NCBI GenBank assembly: GCA_022239325.1
Contig: JAKOGP010000003.1
Coordinates: 124,001 to 188,000 of the forward strand
Source: Flavobacteriaceae bacterium LSUCC0859
GTDB taxonomy: Bacteria > Bacteroidota > Bacteroidia > Flavobacteriales > Flavobacteriaceae
Direction of reading: 5' to 3'
DNA: 64,000 bases
Under the pieces are notes generated by a model. That model ran no database searches. It worked only from the letters and a program-made list of their open reading frames with translations, and had not been told where the DNA came from. The translations under genes and the position numbers were made by a program. This document shows positions 54,892-64,000 of this stretch, piece by piece (within the stretch, counting starts at the first letter, position 1; each line of letters starts with the position of its first letter).

Positions 54892-56787
54892 ATGAAAAAA
54901 CTAGGAATTATTATTGCCTTTATATGTATCACATTTCAAATATATGGGCAGGGTAAACACGGCTACCCAATGGATAACCCATTGGTAAAGGAACTGAGTG
55001 AAATAGCCGTTATTGATCAAAAAATAATGATGCCCATGCGAGATGGCGTGAGATTGGCAACAGACATTTATAGGCCTAAGACGGACAAACCAGTACCTAT
55101 TATTTTTTCGAGAACACCTTACAATTTTAACAGTTGGAGAGACGGAGAACTAAATACTAGAACTTTAAAAACTGCATTGGAAGCGGTAAAAAGAGGCTAT
55201 GCTTATGTGATACAAAATGAACGAGGCCGCTATTACTCTGAGGGAGAGTGGGACATTCTTGGAGTCCCGCTAACAGACGGTTATGATGCCTTTAGTTGGA
55301 TGAAAGATCAAGTTTGGTCTAATGGAAAAATTGGTACATTAGGTTGCTCTTCTACTGCAGAATGGCAAATGGCAGTAGCGGCCTTAGATCACCCATCTCA
55401 TGCTGCTATGGTTCCTCAGGGTTTTGGAGCAGGTGTTGGAACCGTAGGAGATTTTTATGAGCAAGGAAACTGGTATAAGGGTGGGGTAGAGCAACTCTTA
55501 TTTTTTTCATGGCTTTATGGGGTAGAACACGATAGGTTTAAGCCTAGAATTCCATCAGGAGCCTCTCAAGAAGATCTAATTAGAATTTCCAGGTATTATG
55601 ATTTAGCACCTGAAAATCCCTCTGTGGATATGTCCAAAGCCTTGGATCATTTACCAATTAAAGATATATTAAAGAATATTGGCGGGAAAAGTGAAATTTT
55701 TGATCAGATGGTAAACAGAAAACCAAACGATCCAAAATGGTTTCAAGGCGGTCTCTATCACGACACTATGGATTTTGGAGTCCCCAGTTTCTGGTTTGCT
55801 TCCTGGTACGATGTATCTGTAGGACCCAACATTAGTTTATTTAATCACATAAGACAACATGCGAAAGATCCCCAGATTAGGGACAATCAATATTTAGTGA
55901 TTGCTCCAACTTTACATTGTTCTTACACTAGGGCAACAGAAAACACAATCGTAGGAGAGCGATCTATGGGAGACGCAAGACTCAATTACGAGGAACAAAT
56001 TTACAAATGGTTTGACCTTTGGCTCAAAGAGATTCCTAACGATTTTAAATCCAAAACTCCTAGAGTGCAGTATTTTACTATGGGATCTAACACATGGAAA
56101 GCCTCCGAGCAATGGCCACCAAAGGAATCTAAACTCACTACATACTACTTTAATTCAAATGTGGCTGCCAATAGTCGTTTTGGAGACGGAATACTGACTC
56201 CAAAAAAACCATCTACTTTAAAAAGCTCAGATAGTTTTATTTATGACCCCATGAGTCCTGTTAGTTCCTATGGAGGAAATGTTTGTTGCACTGGAAATGC
56301 TGTTAAAGGTGGGGCATATGACCAGCAAGACATGGAAACTAGAAACGATATCCTAGTATATACCACAGAAGCTTTTAAAGATGGTATTGAACTCACCGGA
56401 TTTGTACATACCACATTATTTGTTTCCTCAGATGCAAAAGATACAGACTTCACTGTTAAATTAGTAGACGTTGCTCCAGACGGAACGGCCTATAATTTAG
56501 ATGAAACCATTCAAAGAGTTCGTTATAGAGAAGGATATGACAAAGAAGTTTTTATGGAAGAAGGACAAGTTTATGAATTAAAAATGTCTCCCTTAGCTAC
56601 GTCTAATTATTTTAAGCCTGGTCACCGAATTAGGGTAGAAATTTCTAGCAGCAATTTCCCGAGATTTGCTAGAAATTTAAATACTGGAGGAAACAATTAC
56701 GACGAATCTGAGGCCGTAATAGCTAGAAACAGCCTCCATCATTCTAAACTGTATGCGTCTAAAATTGAACTGCCATTAATTAAATAA
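54892..56787 (+). CDS. CocE/NonD-type X-Pro or acyl hydrolase, exported
   Basis: 631 residues with a signal peptide (about residues 1-19, ends IYGQG). Alpha/beta hydrolase: the nucleophile Ser is in [12 protein letters not shown], preceded by the [14 protein letters not shown] strand and oxyanion Tyr region (SRTPYNF). A C-terminal jelly-roll domain (from about residue 430, [16 protein letters not shown]) is typical of X-Pro dipeptidyl-peptidase C domains. The family hydrolyses acyl and peptide bonds, so the substrate cannot be specified. No type IX sorting domain at the C terminus was seen. Confidence 0.9.
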   Translation: MKKLGIIIAFICITFQIYGQGKHGYPMDNPLVKELSEIAVIDQKIMMPMRDGVRLATDIYRPKTDKPVPIIFSRTPYNFNSWRDGELNTRTLKTALEAVKRGYAYVIQNERGRYYSEGEWDILGVPLTDGYDAFSWMKDQVWSNGKIGTLGCSSTAEWQMAVAALDHPSHAAMVPQGFGAGVGTVGDFYEQGNWYKGGVEQLLFFSWLYGVEHDRFKPRIPSGASQEDLIRISRYYDLAPENPSVDMSKALDHLPIKDILKNIGGKSEIFDQMVNRKPNDPKWFQGGLYHDTMDFGVPSFWFASWYDVSVGPNISLFNHIRQHAKDPQIRDNQYLVIAPTLHCSYTRATENTIVGERSMGDARLNYEEQIYKWFDLWLKEIPNDFKSKTPRVQYFTMGSNTWKASEQWPPKESKLTTYYFNSNVAANSRFGDGILTPKKPSTLKSSDSFIYDPMSPVSSYGGNVCCTGNAVKGGAYDQQDMETRNDILVYTTEAFKDGIELTGFVHTTLFVSSDAKDTDFTVKLVDVAPDGTAYNLDETIQRVRYREGYDKEVFMEEGQVYELKMSPLATSNYFKPGHRIRVEISSSNFPRFARNLNTGGNNYDESEAVIARNSLHHSKLYASKIELPLIK

Positions 56788-56798
56788 AATTCATTTAA

Positions 56799-56835
56799 AA
56801 AAATGCCCTGCAACACTTGACTGCAGGGCATTTTT
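56799..56835. terminator. Bidirectional terminator between the CocE and M28 genes
   Basis: AAAAATGCCCTGCA / TGCAGGGCATTTTT, loop of 9 bases, A and T runs on both sides; separates convergent genes. Confidence 0.92.
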
Positions 56836-56854
56836 ATGTTTATAAAGTGCGGAA

Positions 56855-58402
56855 TTACATGCCTCCTTTTCTATTGGGAGATCTTTGTGATGGCCATGTC
56901 ATTTGCTTGCCGGTTCTACTACTTATAGGCAATACACTTCTCTCTCTAGAGGTGGTTTCTGGGTCTTCTGAAGCCATATAAGTTAATATAGCAGTTAATA
57001 TTACATTGTTTCTAAGGTCGTCAAACACAATCTTGTCGTAGGTATCCCGATTGGTGTGCCATGTGTAATTCCAGTAAGACCAGCTTAGAGAACTCAAACT
57101 AAAAGCTGGGGCTCCTGCTGCTACGAAAGAGGCGTAATCAGATCCACCACCTCCAGGAGTTCCTGGAAAATTAGTTTCTATGTGCTGGGTTACCTCTTTA
57201 GGCACTTCGTTAAGCCATCTTCCCAGATATTCATAGGCATGTAAAAAGCCCTGACCAGATATGTTAATAACCCTTCCTGTACCATTGTCTTGATTAAAGA
57301 CGGCTTGCACTTTATTAACAATTTCTGGGTGGTCTTCTACAAAGGCTCTTGAACCGTTTAGACCTTGTTCTTCGCTGCCCCAGTGGCCCACAAGAATGGT
57401 TCTTTTTGGGTTGGGATACATTTTCTTTAAAATTCTCATTGCCTCCATCATCACTAAGGTACCCGTTCCGTTGTCCGTGGCTCCAGTGCCACCATCCCAA
57501 GAGTCAAAGTGTGCAGACAAAATAACATATTCATCCGGTTTTTCTGTTCCTTTGATCTCTGCAATGGTGTTAAAAGTGGGTTGTTCACCGAGTTCTTTAG
57601 ATTGTGCGGTAATATTCAATACCGGTTTTTCCCCTCTTTTTGCTAATCTATACACCATGCCGTAATCTTCCAATTCTAGATCTACAGTAGGAATCTTTTT
57701 TGTTCTGGCACTAAATATTTTGTTCACCCCGAATCCTCTAGACCAGTAGGAACTAATAAGACCCACGGCACCAGCATTTTCTAAAGCCTCATGAATGTTT
57801 CTGGAAGAATATCCGGTATTTCTCATGTTTTCATTCCAAGCCTTATTGGCGTCTTCTCTTTCTTGTTTCATTTTTTCAAAAGAAGACTCCGTGGCAAATT
57901 CTTCCCAATTGTAGTCTGGTCTTCCAGTTGGCTCTAACTTTGAAATCATGACTATTTTTCCTTTAACTGAAGGCAACCAGGAAGCAAATTCTAAAGAATC
58001 TTTAACCGTGGGCAGCACTACAACCTCTGCAGTAACTCCTTTTTTTGAAGTAGAGGGGTTCCAAGCCAATTGTGTTCCTTGTAAACTTTGCACTCTAGGG
58101 GAGATCATATCTATGTGGGTAATACCTCTTTCCCAACCTCTCCAAGTTCCATAGGCCTCATTTCTAGCAGAAATGTCCCATTTTTCATAGGTATTTACAG
58201 CCCAATCATGTGCATTTTTCATTTGGGGGGTTCCTACCAACCTTGGCCCAATACCGTCCATGAGTTCTTGTCCTAATATTTCTAACTGAGAATTAGTTGT
58301 AGCCTCCTGCACCATGGCATTTATAATAGATTGGTCCTGGGCTTGTAGGTTTACACAAATTGCTGCGCAACTAAGTGTAAGCCAGATCATTGTTTTTTTC
58401 AT
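56855..58402 (-). CDS. M28-family zinc aminopeptidase, exported
   Basis: 515 residues from the ATG at 58400-58402, the start that gives a clean signal peptide (MKKTMIWLTLSCAAICVNLQAQ); an upstream in-frame start would add 13 residues that spoil it. Zinc ligands: His and Asp in ILSAHFDSWDGGTGATDN, the Glu pair in GSEEQGLNGS, Asp in NQDNGTG, and the late His in WHTNRDTYDKI. An inserted PA-like domain (about residues 120-270) precedes it. The basic C-terminal tail shows no secretion domain. Periplasmic or surface peptide trimming is likely. Confidence 0.92.
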   Translation of the reverse strand: MKKTMIWLTLSCAAICVNLQAQDQSIINAMVQEATTNSQLEILGQELMDGIGPRLVGTPQMKNAHDWAVNTYEKWDISARNEAYGTWRGWERGITHIDMISPRVQSLQGTQLAWNPSTSKKGVTAEVVVLPTVKDSLEFASWLPSVKGKIVMISKLEPTGRPDYNWEEFATESSFEKMKQEREDANKAWNENMRNTGYSSRNIHEALENAGAVGLISSYWSRGFGVNKIFSARTKKIPTVDLELEDYGMVYRLAKRGEKPVLNITAQSKELGEQPTFNTIAEIKGTEKPDEYVILSAHFDSWDGGTGATDNGTGTLVMMEAMRILKKMYPNPKRTILVGHWGSEEQGLNGSRAFVEDHPEIVNKVQAVFNQDNGTGRVINISGQGFLHAYEYLGRWLNEVPKEVTQHIETNFPGTPGGGGSDYASFVAAGAPAFSLSSLSWSYWNYTWHTNRDTYDKIVFDDLRNNVILTAILTYMASEDPETTSRERSVLPISSRTGKQMTWPSQRSPNRKGGM

Positions 58403-58512
58403 TGGTTTGGTTTTATAATTGAATTTTATAAATATAACCAATTGATCTAAAAACTAGGAGACTTGTATCTGTCTATTTTTCAATAGCATTCAGGTAAAGA
58501 TGTTTTTAAAAA

Positions 58513-59904
58513 TTAATTTAAAGGAAGTGCAAGGGCATTATACAGACTGATTTTTGCCTTGTAAAATTTATTTTCTACCTGATTTCTTTTAATCAAAGCT
58601 TCTATAAGTTTTTGCTCTCTGCTAATTACAATAAAAAGTGCACTTTCTCCCTGATCAAATTTTTGCTGTTCTCCAGAGAGTAAAGCTTTATAATTAACTA
58701 CCATCTCATTTGACAATGAAAATTGATCTAAAAGAAAATCTTGAGCTTGGTAATTCTCTGAAATTTTATTTTGAATTTTGATGTTTTCAAATCTAAGATC
58801 CATTTGGGCATCGGAAATTTTTAATTTGGCAAGCCTTAAGGCACCCCTTTCTTTTCTTAAAAATAGCGGTAATTGTAATTTAACACCAGCCTTGTATTGG
58901 TCTGTGTTTATGGGTACAAATCCTTCAGTTTCTGTTTGTAATAAGTTAAAATTTAATTTTAAGTCTGGCAGCAAAGCAGCCTGCTTTAAGGATCTTTCAA
59001 CTTCTAAACTTCCTAGCTTGGCACTTAAAGCTGTAAGCTTTGGGTGTTGCCCCATAAAAAAATCAGTTAAAACTTCCTCTCTAATCCCTAGCAAAAGGTC
59101 TAGCTCTTGTGTTTCAATAGATTGAGGGACTGCTTCCTTAGCAATTTCCAATGGTATGGTGTTTTCTGCCCACAAATAGTTAGACGCTTCTAATCTTTGT
59201 TTCACTAAGTCCAAAGCTGCCTGAGAACGCTCTAACATACGTTGTTGTACGTTAGTGTAAGACTCTGTGGTGTCTATTGGTGCTAAATCTCCTGCTAAAG
59301 CACGTTCTCTGACTCCTTCAAAGCGTTGCTGGGCATTATTTAAGTATTGGTTACTCACCTTAAAATTCTCGTAGGCCAATAGCCAATTAAAATAAGCAGT
59401 AGAAGCTTCAGTAATCAAATTATTAAGTAATAACTCGCGCTCTGCTTTAGTTTGTACCACGGAAAGCTTGGCCTGTTTTAAGCTTGCCATTCTTTTATTT
59501 ATCCACAGCCCTTCTGAGGCGTCTATTTCAATACCTGCGGCATACAAACCATTTTCAGGGAGTTGTTCCTCAGGGTTTATAAATACGCCCTCATTTTGAG
59601 AAAAACCAGCTTTTAAAGAAACACCATACCAAGTGGGTATGCTTACAGATCCGTTTGAACTGTTAAAATATTCTTTATTATCAAATGTTTTTTGATCGTT
59701 TTCAAAATTAATTTTTGGATCAAAAGCGCCTCTAGCTTCTAGTAATTGAGCCATTCCCTCAGCAGCTTTGTTATTGGCTTGGGTAACTAGGGGGTGGTTG
59801 TTTTTCACAAAGTCTAAGTATTCCCTAAAACTAAGCGTAGGCGCTACTTGAGCCATTGATAATGAGTAAATTAAAAAAAATATTAATAATAAAATAGTTC
59901 TCAT
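58513..59904 (-). CDS. TolC-family outer-membrane channel
   Basis: 463 residues. Signal peptide (about residues 1-18, ends LSMAQ), then two repeats of long helices and beta-strands typical of outer-membrane efflux proteins (AEGMAQLLEARGAFDPKI, ...SALFIVISREQKLIEALIKRNQVENKFYKAKISLYNAL). It is the exit duct of the tripartite system with the two genes upstream. The TolC start and HlyD stop share one base, so translation is coupled. Confidence 0.92.
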   Translation of the reverse strand: MRTILLLIFFLIYSLSMAQVAPTLSFREYLDFVKNNHPLVTQANNKAAEGMAQLLEARGAFDPKINFENDQKTFDNKEYFNSSNGSVSIPTWYGVSLKAGFSQNEGVFINPEEQLPENGLYAAGIEIDASEGLWINKRMASLKQAKLSVVQTKAERELLLNNLITEASTAYFNWLLAYENFKVSNQYLNNAQQRFEGVRERALAGDLAPIDTTESYTNVQQRMLERSQAALDLVKQRLEASNYLWAENTIPLEIAKEAVPQSIETQELDLLLGIREEVLTDFFMGQHPKLTALSAKLGSLEVERSLKQAALLPDLKLNFNLLQTETEGFVPINTDQYKAGVKLQLPLFLRKERGALRLAKLKISDAQMDLRFENIKIQNKISENYQAQDFLLDQFSLSNEMVVNYKALLSGEQQKFDQGESALFIVISREQKLIEALIKRNQVENKFYKAKISLYNALALPLN

Positions 59905-61259
59905 TAATAAGACATCGTTTTTTGTGAGCCATTAGTTTCTGGTACGTAGTAGTTAGGGGGGAAGCCATTGAGTTGTCTCCATAATTCAAACCAAATGGGC
60001 ACGTCTTCAAGTAGGGCAATCGTTCTGGCTCCCGATCCAATTCTAATAGCTGTGGGCCATTCGTGATCACTGGTGTCTGGAGCCAATAAAACCCTATACA
60101 TTCCATTTTCGCTAATAAAGGTTTCTATAGCTACCACTTTAGCACCATAGGTTCCATAGGACACATTAGGCCACCCACTAAACACAATAGCTGGCCAACC
60201 GTCAAATTGTACCCTTACTTTTTCATCTATATGTATTAAAGGAAGGTCTATGGGTCTCACAAAAGTTTCTACGGCCAATTCATAGTTGGCTGGCATAATG
60301 CCCAATAATTTTTCACCTTCCTTAAAAGTCTCCCCAATACCACCTTTTATGGCTTTGTTTATGTAACCATCCTGGGGGGCTACCATATAAAGTAGCTCAT
60401 TTCTTCTGCTATAATTGGCGAACGTATTAGATAATTTACTTCCTTTTTCAGAGGCATTGTAATAATTAGACCTTGCAGTAAAAAGATCACTTTGTGCCTT
60501 TGATATCTTATCTTGATATGAAGTTTCAATTTCTAAACGCTCCAAAGAACTGTTTAGAGCCATGTTTTTACTTCTCTCAAAATCATTGAGCTGAGCTACG
60601 TATTTAGCGTCAGCCTCTTGAAGTTTTAATCTTTTGTCTTCTACTTCTCTTGTAGCCTTAAGCCCCGAATTTGCTAAAGATTGCACCCGATCAAATTGTC
60701 TTTTAGCAATCTCCAAACTAATTTCCGCAGCGATAAGTTTTACACTATCGTTTGACACTTTTAGCCTGGCCTGAAGTATCTTATTATCTAATTGAGATCT
60801 CTTTAGCAAAAGTTCTTTCTCCAATGCCTCGATTTGATTTAAGAGTGCATTTTGTTTGCTGTCATAGGCAGCAATAGAACCTTGGTTGGCATTAATTTGC
60901 TCTTGAGTTCTCGATAATAAATTAGGGTCAAAATACTCACTTTTAACCTCAGAGATTTTTAAAATAGTATCTCCTGCTTTTACAAAATCCCCCTCTTGAA
61001 CGTACCATTTTTCAATTCTACCTGGTATAGGAGACTGAAGAGTTTGTGGCCTATGTGATGGTTTTAAGGTAGTGACTTTCCCGTTGCCGGTAATGTTTTG
61101 TGTCCATGGTAAAAATAAAATAACAAGCCCCACAATGGCAAAAACTAGTAAAAATCTATTAAATGCCTTGTAATAAGACTTATCCAACACATGCTTCCCT
61201 GAGGCATAGGTAGAGAGTCTAAATTTCTTTTGTATTGTATTGTTAGAAATATTGAGCAT
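59904..61259 (-). CDS. HlyD-type periplasmic adaptor
   Basis: 451 residues. One N-terminal membrane anchor (about residues 34-54), then the biotinyl-lipoyl half-motif (PGRIEKWYVQEGDFVKAGDTILKI), a long coiled coil (about residues 120-275), and the returning lipoyl and beta-barrel parts (VAPQDGYINKAIKGGIGETFKEGEKLLGI). It joins the inner-membrane transporter to the TolC channel. The long coiled coil resembles type I secretion adaptors more than RND ones. 4 bp after the ABC gene. Confidence 0.92.
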   Translation of the reverse strand: MLNISNNTIQKKFRLSTYASGKHVLDKSYYKAFNRFLLVFAIVGLVILFLPWTQNITGNGKVTTLKPSHRPQTLQSPIPGRIEKWYVQEGDFVKAGDTILKISEVKSEYFDPNLLSRTQEQINANQGSIAAYDSKQNALLNQIEALEKELLLKRSQLDNKILQARLKVSNDSVKLIAAEISLEIAKRQFDRVQSLANSGLKATREVEDKRLKLQEADAKYVAQLNDFERSKNMALNSSLERLEIETSYQDKISKAQSDLFTARSNYYNASEKGSKLSNTFANYSRRNELLYMVAPQDGYINKAIKGGIGETFKEGEKLLGIMPANYELAVETFVRPIDLPLIHIDEKVRVQFDGWPAIVFSGWPNVSYGTYGAKVVAIETFISENGMYRVLLAPDTSDHEWPTAIRIGSGARTIALLEDVPIWFELWRQLNGFPPNYYVPETNGSQKTMSY

Positions 61260-61263
61260 AAAA

Positions 61264-62922
61264 TCACTGTGTTTTTCCGTTAGACAAAGTTACTATCTCA
61301 CTGCATGAAGTTTCCCAAAGCTTGTTAGCACTCACAACTACAAGAGACCAAGGCCTTTCTGGGTGAGTGAGATAGCTAATAATTCGCTCTGCTTCTTCTT
61401 TTGAAAATTGATCTAATGGGTCTTCTAAAATCAATAATTTTGGGGCTTTTAAAATGGCTCTAGCTAAAATAATTTTCTTGGATACAGTGTATGACATTTG
61501 CCTCCCCTCAGGTTTTAGGAGCGTGCGTAATCCATGAATTTGTTCACTTAAAAAGTCAGTTAGTCCCACCTCTGCAAATATTTTTTTAATTTGAACGTCT
61601 GAAATATGTATATTTCCAAAACTTACATTCTCTTTTATAGTTCCTTCAAACGGGGATTCTTCTGAGAGTGATAAGCCAAGCAAATCCCTGTAACTATTGA
61701 GGTTAACACTACTTATTGCAGCCTTATTTACAAAAATTTGACCCGAACTTGGTTCTATCACACCGGCAAGTAACCTAAGTAAGGTAGATTTGCCAGATCC
61801 GCTTTCGCCTCGAATAAGTATTCTGGAGTTTTTATGCAGCTTTAAGTTTATGTCTTCCAATATAGGTTCTTTTCTATCTGGAACTTCATAGGATAAGTTC
61901 TTAAGCTCCACTCCAAATGGATCTGATTCCAGTACTATATCTCCTTCTTGGCTTTCTAATTCTTTGTCTACCACCTGACCTAATTTCTCTAAGGATGTGA
62001 GTACATCATAGAAAGATTCTAATCCTAAAATTAATTTTTCTACAGAGCTAATGACCAGAATAATGATAATCTCAGCTGCAACAAACTGGCCAATATTCAT
62101 TTCTTGGCTCAAAACTAAGGCACCACCTATGAGCAGTAAACCAGCTGTTACTACTACTTTAAATCCAATCATTTGAATAAACTGAAGGACCAATACCTTA
62201 AAATGTTTTTCTCGTGCATTTAGGTACTCTTTAACCAGACCGTCGTTTTTTGTAAGAGCCAATTGTGTTTTTCCAGATAGCTTAAAACTTACGATAGCCC
62301 TTGCAATTTCTTGTATCCAATGGGCTACTTTATATTTATGCTTGGATTCTTCTAAACTACTTTCCAAGCCTTTTACGGCGGTATATTTAAACACCACATA
62401 TATGAGGCCCAAGAGCATAAATCCAAAAACAATAAAAAATGGGTGATAGAAAGACAATAGGAGTAAAGCAAATAATATTTGCAACAAAGCTGCGGGTACA
62501 TCTATTAAAATTTTTGACAAGCCCTTTTGAATGGTTAGGGTATCAAAAAATCGATTGGCCAACTCAGGTGGGTAATAAGCCCTTAACTCTTCCATTTTGA
62601 TCTTTGGAAATCTGTAGCTTAATTCAAATGAAGCCTTAGTGAATATTCTCTGCTGAATGGTCTCAATAATTCTGAGCTGCATGAGTTGGAGTGCACCTGT
62701 AAAGGCAACACCTAAGGTTACTAAGATCACTAATACAACCCATGAAGTACTCATCTGAGCCCCTTGAATTAAATTAATAATGGCTTGTATACCCAAAGGT
62801 AGTGTCAGTGCCATAAAACCAGAGAAAACTGCATAATATGCAATCTGAAGAATATCTTTTTTTTCTATCTGAAGAAGACCAACAAATCTTTTCCAGGGAT
62901 TCAAGGGAGGTATTTGAGACAT
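61264..62922 (-). CDS. ABC half-transporter with non-canonical nucleotide-binding domain
   Basis: 552 residues: six-helix exporter domain (about 20-310), then an ATPase domain (about 335-552). Walker A is intact (GESGSGKST, 372-380). The other motifs deviate: the Q-loop position reads LSLSEESPF with no Gln; the LSGGQ place reads MSYTV (476-480); Walker B ends ILED (Glu-500, Asp-501), reversing the usual Asp-Glu; and the H-loop region (SLVVVSANKLW, 526-536) has no His. ATP may bind without normal hydrolysis. With the adaptor and TolC genes it forms an export system. Confidence 0.9.
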   Translation of the reverse strand: MSQIPPLNPWKRFVGLLQIEKKDILQIAYYAVFSGFMALTLPLGIQAIINLIQGAQMSTSWVVLVILVTLGVAFTGALQLMQLRIIETIQQRIFTKASFELSYRFPKIKMEELRAYYPPELANRFFDTLTIQKGLSKILIDVPAALLQILFALLLLSFYHPFFIVFGFMLLGLIYVVFKYTAVKGLESSLEESKHKYKVAHWIQEIARAIVSFKLSGKTQLALTKNDGLVKEYLNAREKHFKVLVLQFIQMIGFKVVVTAGLLLIGGALVLSQEMNIGQFVAAEIIIILVISSVEKLILGLESFYDVLTSLEKLGQVVDKELESQEGDIVLESDPFGVELKNLSYEVPDRKEPILEDINLKLHKNSRILIRGESGSGKSTLLRLLAGVIEPSSGQIFVNKAAISSVNLNSYRDLLGLSLSEESPFEGTIKENVSFGNIHISDVQIKKIFAEVGLTDFLSEQIHGLRTLLKPEGRQMSYTVSKKIILARAILKAPKLLILEDPLDQFSKEEAERIISYLTHPERPWSLVVVSANKLWETSCSEIVTLSNGKTQ

Positions 62923-63593
62923 TAGGCTAGTGTTTTATGTATTAAATGTATATAAAAATCTCCAGGGCATACCTGATCTGAACAACTAGTTAAAGAAGGG
63001 AAATGATTTTTAAAATAAAATTGTTTTAAGGTGCCAGTTAATAGAGAACTCGCTAAGGAAGCTGGAAACTCATAACTCGGATTGGCCGCCTGTATTAAGT
63101 TTTTAATTCTCTCGTGAACTCTCTTGTAACTAATAAATAATCCGAGTTCATTTTCCTCGTCTACGGCCCTGTTAAGGAAAGATTTTGAAGACTCTTCTAT
63201 CATGATTTTATGTAGTAAAACAATATTAAAATGGGTGTAATTAGTATCATTTTCAACTTCTCTGGTCACCACTTGAACTGCTTTTAAAACCTTGTCTAAA
63301 GCATTGTTAATAGCATGGGTCTCCATGACCAACTGATACTCTATCCAGGCCCAATACCAAGATGTTAAATACAACAGTAGTTTGTGTTTATTTTCGAAGT
63401 ATCTATATATGGAACTTTCATTAGAGCCAATAGCCCCTCCTAGTTTTTTGAAAGTAAATGCATCAAAACCCAATTCATGTATTAGTAGAATTCCTTTTTC
63501 TATGATTTTTTTTCCCAAATCTGATGTCTCAGGATCTTTTATAAATACACCCTGGGGAACATTTACTCTAAATGAGGACAACAATTGATCCAT
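62922..63593 (-). CDS. TetR-family transcriptional regulator
   Basis: 223 residues from the ATG at 63591-63593; a TTG at 63611 would add six residues and overlap the promoter. N-terminal HTH: KGILLIHELGFDAFTFKKLGGAIGSNESSIYRYFENKHKL, with the TetR SSIYRYFENK recognition helix. The C-terminal ligand domain is unlike known drug sensors. It shares TAATG with the ABC gene. A 17-bp palindrome in its promoter fits autoregulation of the whole operon. Confidence 0.9.
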   Translation of the reverse strand: MDQLLSSFRVNVPQGVFIKDPETSDLGKKIIEKGILLIHELGFDAFTFKKLGGAIGSNESSIYRYFENKHKLLLYLTSWYWAWIEYQLVMETHAINNALDKVLKAVQVVTREVENDTNYTHFNIVLLHKIMIEESSKSFLNRAVDEENELGLFISYKRVHERIKNLIQAANPSYEFPASLASSLLTGTLKQFYFKNHFPSLTSCSDQVCPGDFYIHLIHKTLA

Positions 63594-63608
63594 TCTACTT
63601 TTTTTTAA

Positions 63609-63635
63609 CAAATATAATAGTAATACTATTACAAA
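63609..63635 (-). promoter_or_regulatory. Promoter of the TetR-ABC-HlyD-TolC operon
   Basis: On the minus strand TTTG (63632-63635) and TATATTTG (63609-63616) are 15 bp apart, a little short of the usual spacing. The -7 element ends 15 bp before the ATG at 63593. Confidence 0.6.
63615..63631. promoter_or_regulatory. 17-bp palindrome in the TetR promoter (candidate operator)
   Basis: TAATAGT AAT ACTATTA, perfect 7-bp arms. It fills the spacer between -33 and -7 of the operon promoter, where TetR-type repressors often bind. Confidence 0.65.
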
Positions 63636-63806
63636 TGAAATTTTAACTATTATTTAATATTTTAAATTAATGCATATCATTAATTTATAAAATTCAGTAA
63701 ATCAGATGATTATATAATATATATAAATTTATGTAATGTGTTTAATAATTAAATTAAATAAAAACTTATAGAATTTGAGATGTACATTTACAATAAAAAA
63801 AATGTT

Positions 63807-64000
63807 ATGAAAAAGATTTTATTCATGTTATGCATAGCATTATTGAGTAGCTGTGCAGTTATTAGACCCGGAGAAGCCGGTGTGAAGCAACGTTTGGGTG
63901 AATTTCAAGATGGAGTTAAAACCCAAGGAGTGGTATTTTTTAATCCCATTACTTCTAAAGTGGTTAAAGAATCTGTGCAGACCAATAATCTGGAAATGTT
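63807..64000 (+). CDS. SPFH/prohibitin-family lipoprotein, N-terminal part (cut by window edge)
   Basis: First 64 codons only. The opening MKKILFMLCIALLSSCAVI is a lipoprotein signal with lipobox LSSC (Cys-16). Then PGEAGVKQRLGEFQ and FNPITSKVVKESVQTNNLEM match the start of an SPFH/band-7 domain, similar in layout to the gene at 26210. Anchoring by lipid instead of a membrane helix sets it apart. It is divergent from the TetR operon with 213 bp between the starts. Confidence 0.8.
   Translation, partial: MKKILFMLCIALLSSCAVIRPGEAGVKQRLGEFQDGVKTQGVVFFNPITSKVVKESVQTNNLEM

Overview
The window reads as a chromosomal segment of a marine-type Bacteroidetes, most likely Flavobacteriaceae. The evidence is the low G+C coding sequence, several start-proximal TAnnTTTG (-7) promoter elements typical of the phylum, and a set of lineage-typical genes: a fused lpxC-fabZ, a second lpxD-like gene next to efp, a bifunctional hisB, the type IX secretion regulator PorX, and a sigma factor lacking region 1.1. 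Nearly all of it is densely packed protein-coding DNA. I saw no rRNA, tRNA, CRISPR array, insertion sequence or prophage.

Layout. 0-3.2 kb: truncated serC, a LuxC-family acyl-CoA reductase, a divergent dicluster ferredoxin and ychF. 3.2-4.1 kb: an AT-rich stretch with one small membrane protein. 4.1-10.3 kb: topoisomerase IV (parE, parC) convergent with a TerC-family membrane protein, a small lipoprotein and an XRE regulator. 10.3-12.3 kb: a divergent intergenic region with repeated palindromes, a cytosolic M14 carboxypeptidase and an Lrp regulator. 12.3-18.4 kb: aroB, proline dehydrogenase, and the minus-strand run porX, tsaE, ald and a DUF4258 protein. 18.4-27.0 kb: an envelope cluster (HD hydrolase, lpxD, lpxC-fabZ, lpxA, efp, a second lpxD-like gene, sucD, fabG, an SPFH protein).

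27.1-34.4 kb holds a complete his operon, hisGDCBHAF(IE). In front of it is a 19-residue leader ORF with a His-Thr-His-His-His run and an intrinsic terminator, which together look like a transcription attenuator. 34.5-37.1 kb: a VWA protein and a MoxR/BchI-type AAA+ ATPase. 37.2-40 kb: an M16 pair made of one catalytic and one non-catalytic subunit. 40-50 kb: housekeeping and small conserved genes (truA, an M19 dipeptidase, rpoD, a GhrA-like reductase, a helicase, a glycosyltransferase, menB). 50-58.4 kb: exported hydrolases (a serine hydrolase, a peptidoglycan amidase coupled to a second M14 peptidase, a CocE-type hydrolase, an M28 peptidase) and a cold-shock protein.

58.5-63.6 kb is a tightly coupled minus-strand operon encoding a TetR regulator, an ABC half-transporter, an HlyD-type adaptor and a TolC-type channel, which together form a tripartite export system. 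The ABC subunit keeps Walker A but has lost the canonical Q-loop, LSGGQ, Walker B/catalytic Glu order and H-loop residues. The window ends in the start of an SPFH-type lipoprotein.

The items I think most deserve follow-up are the phased palindrome array between the XRE regulator and the M14 peptidase, the non-canonical ABC exporter with a TetR palindrome inside its promoter, the histidine attenuator, and the uncharacterised VWA/AAA+ pair.
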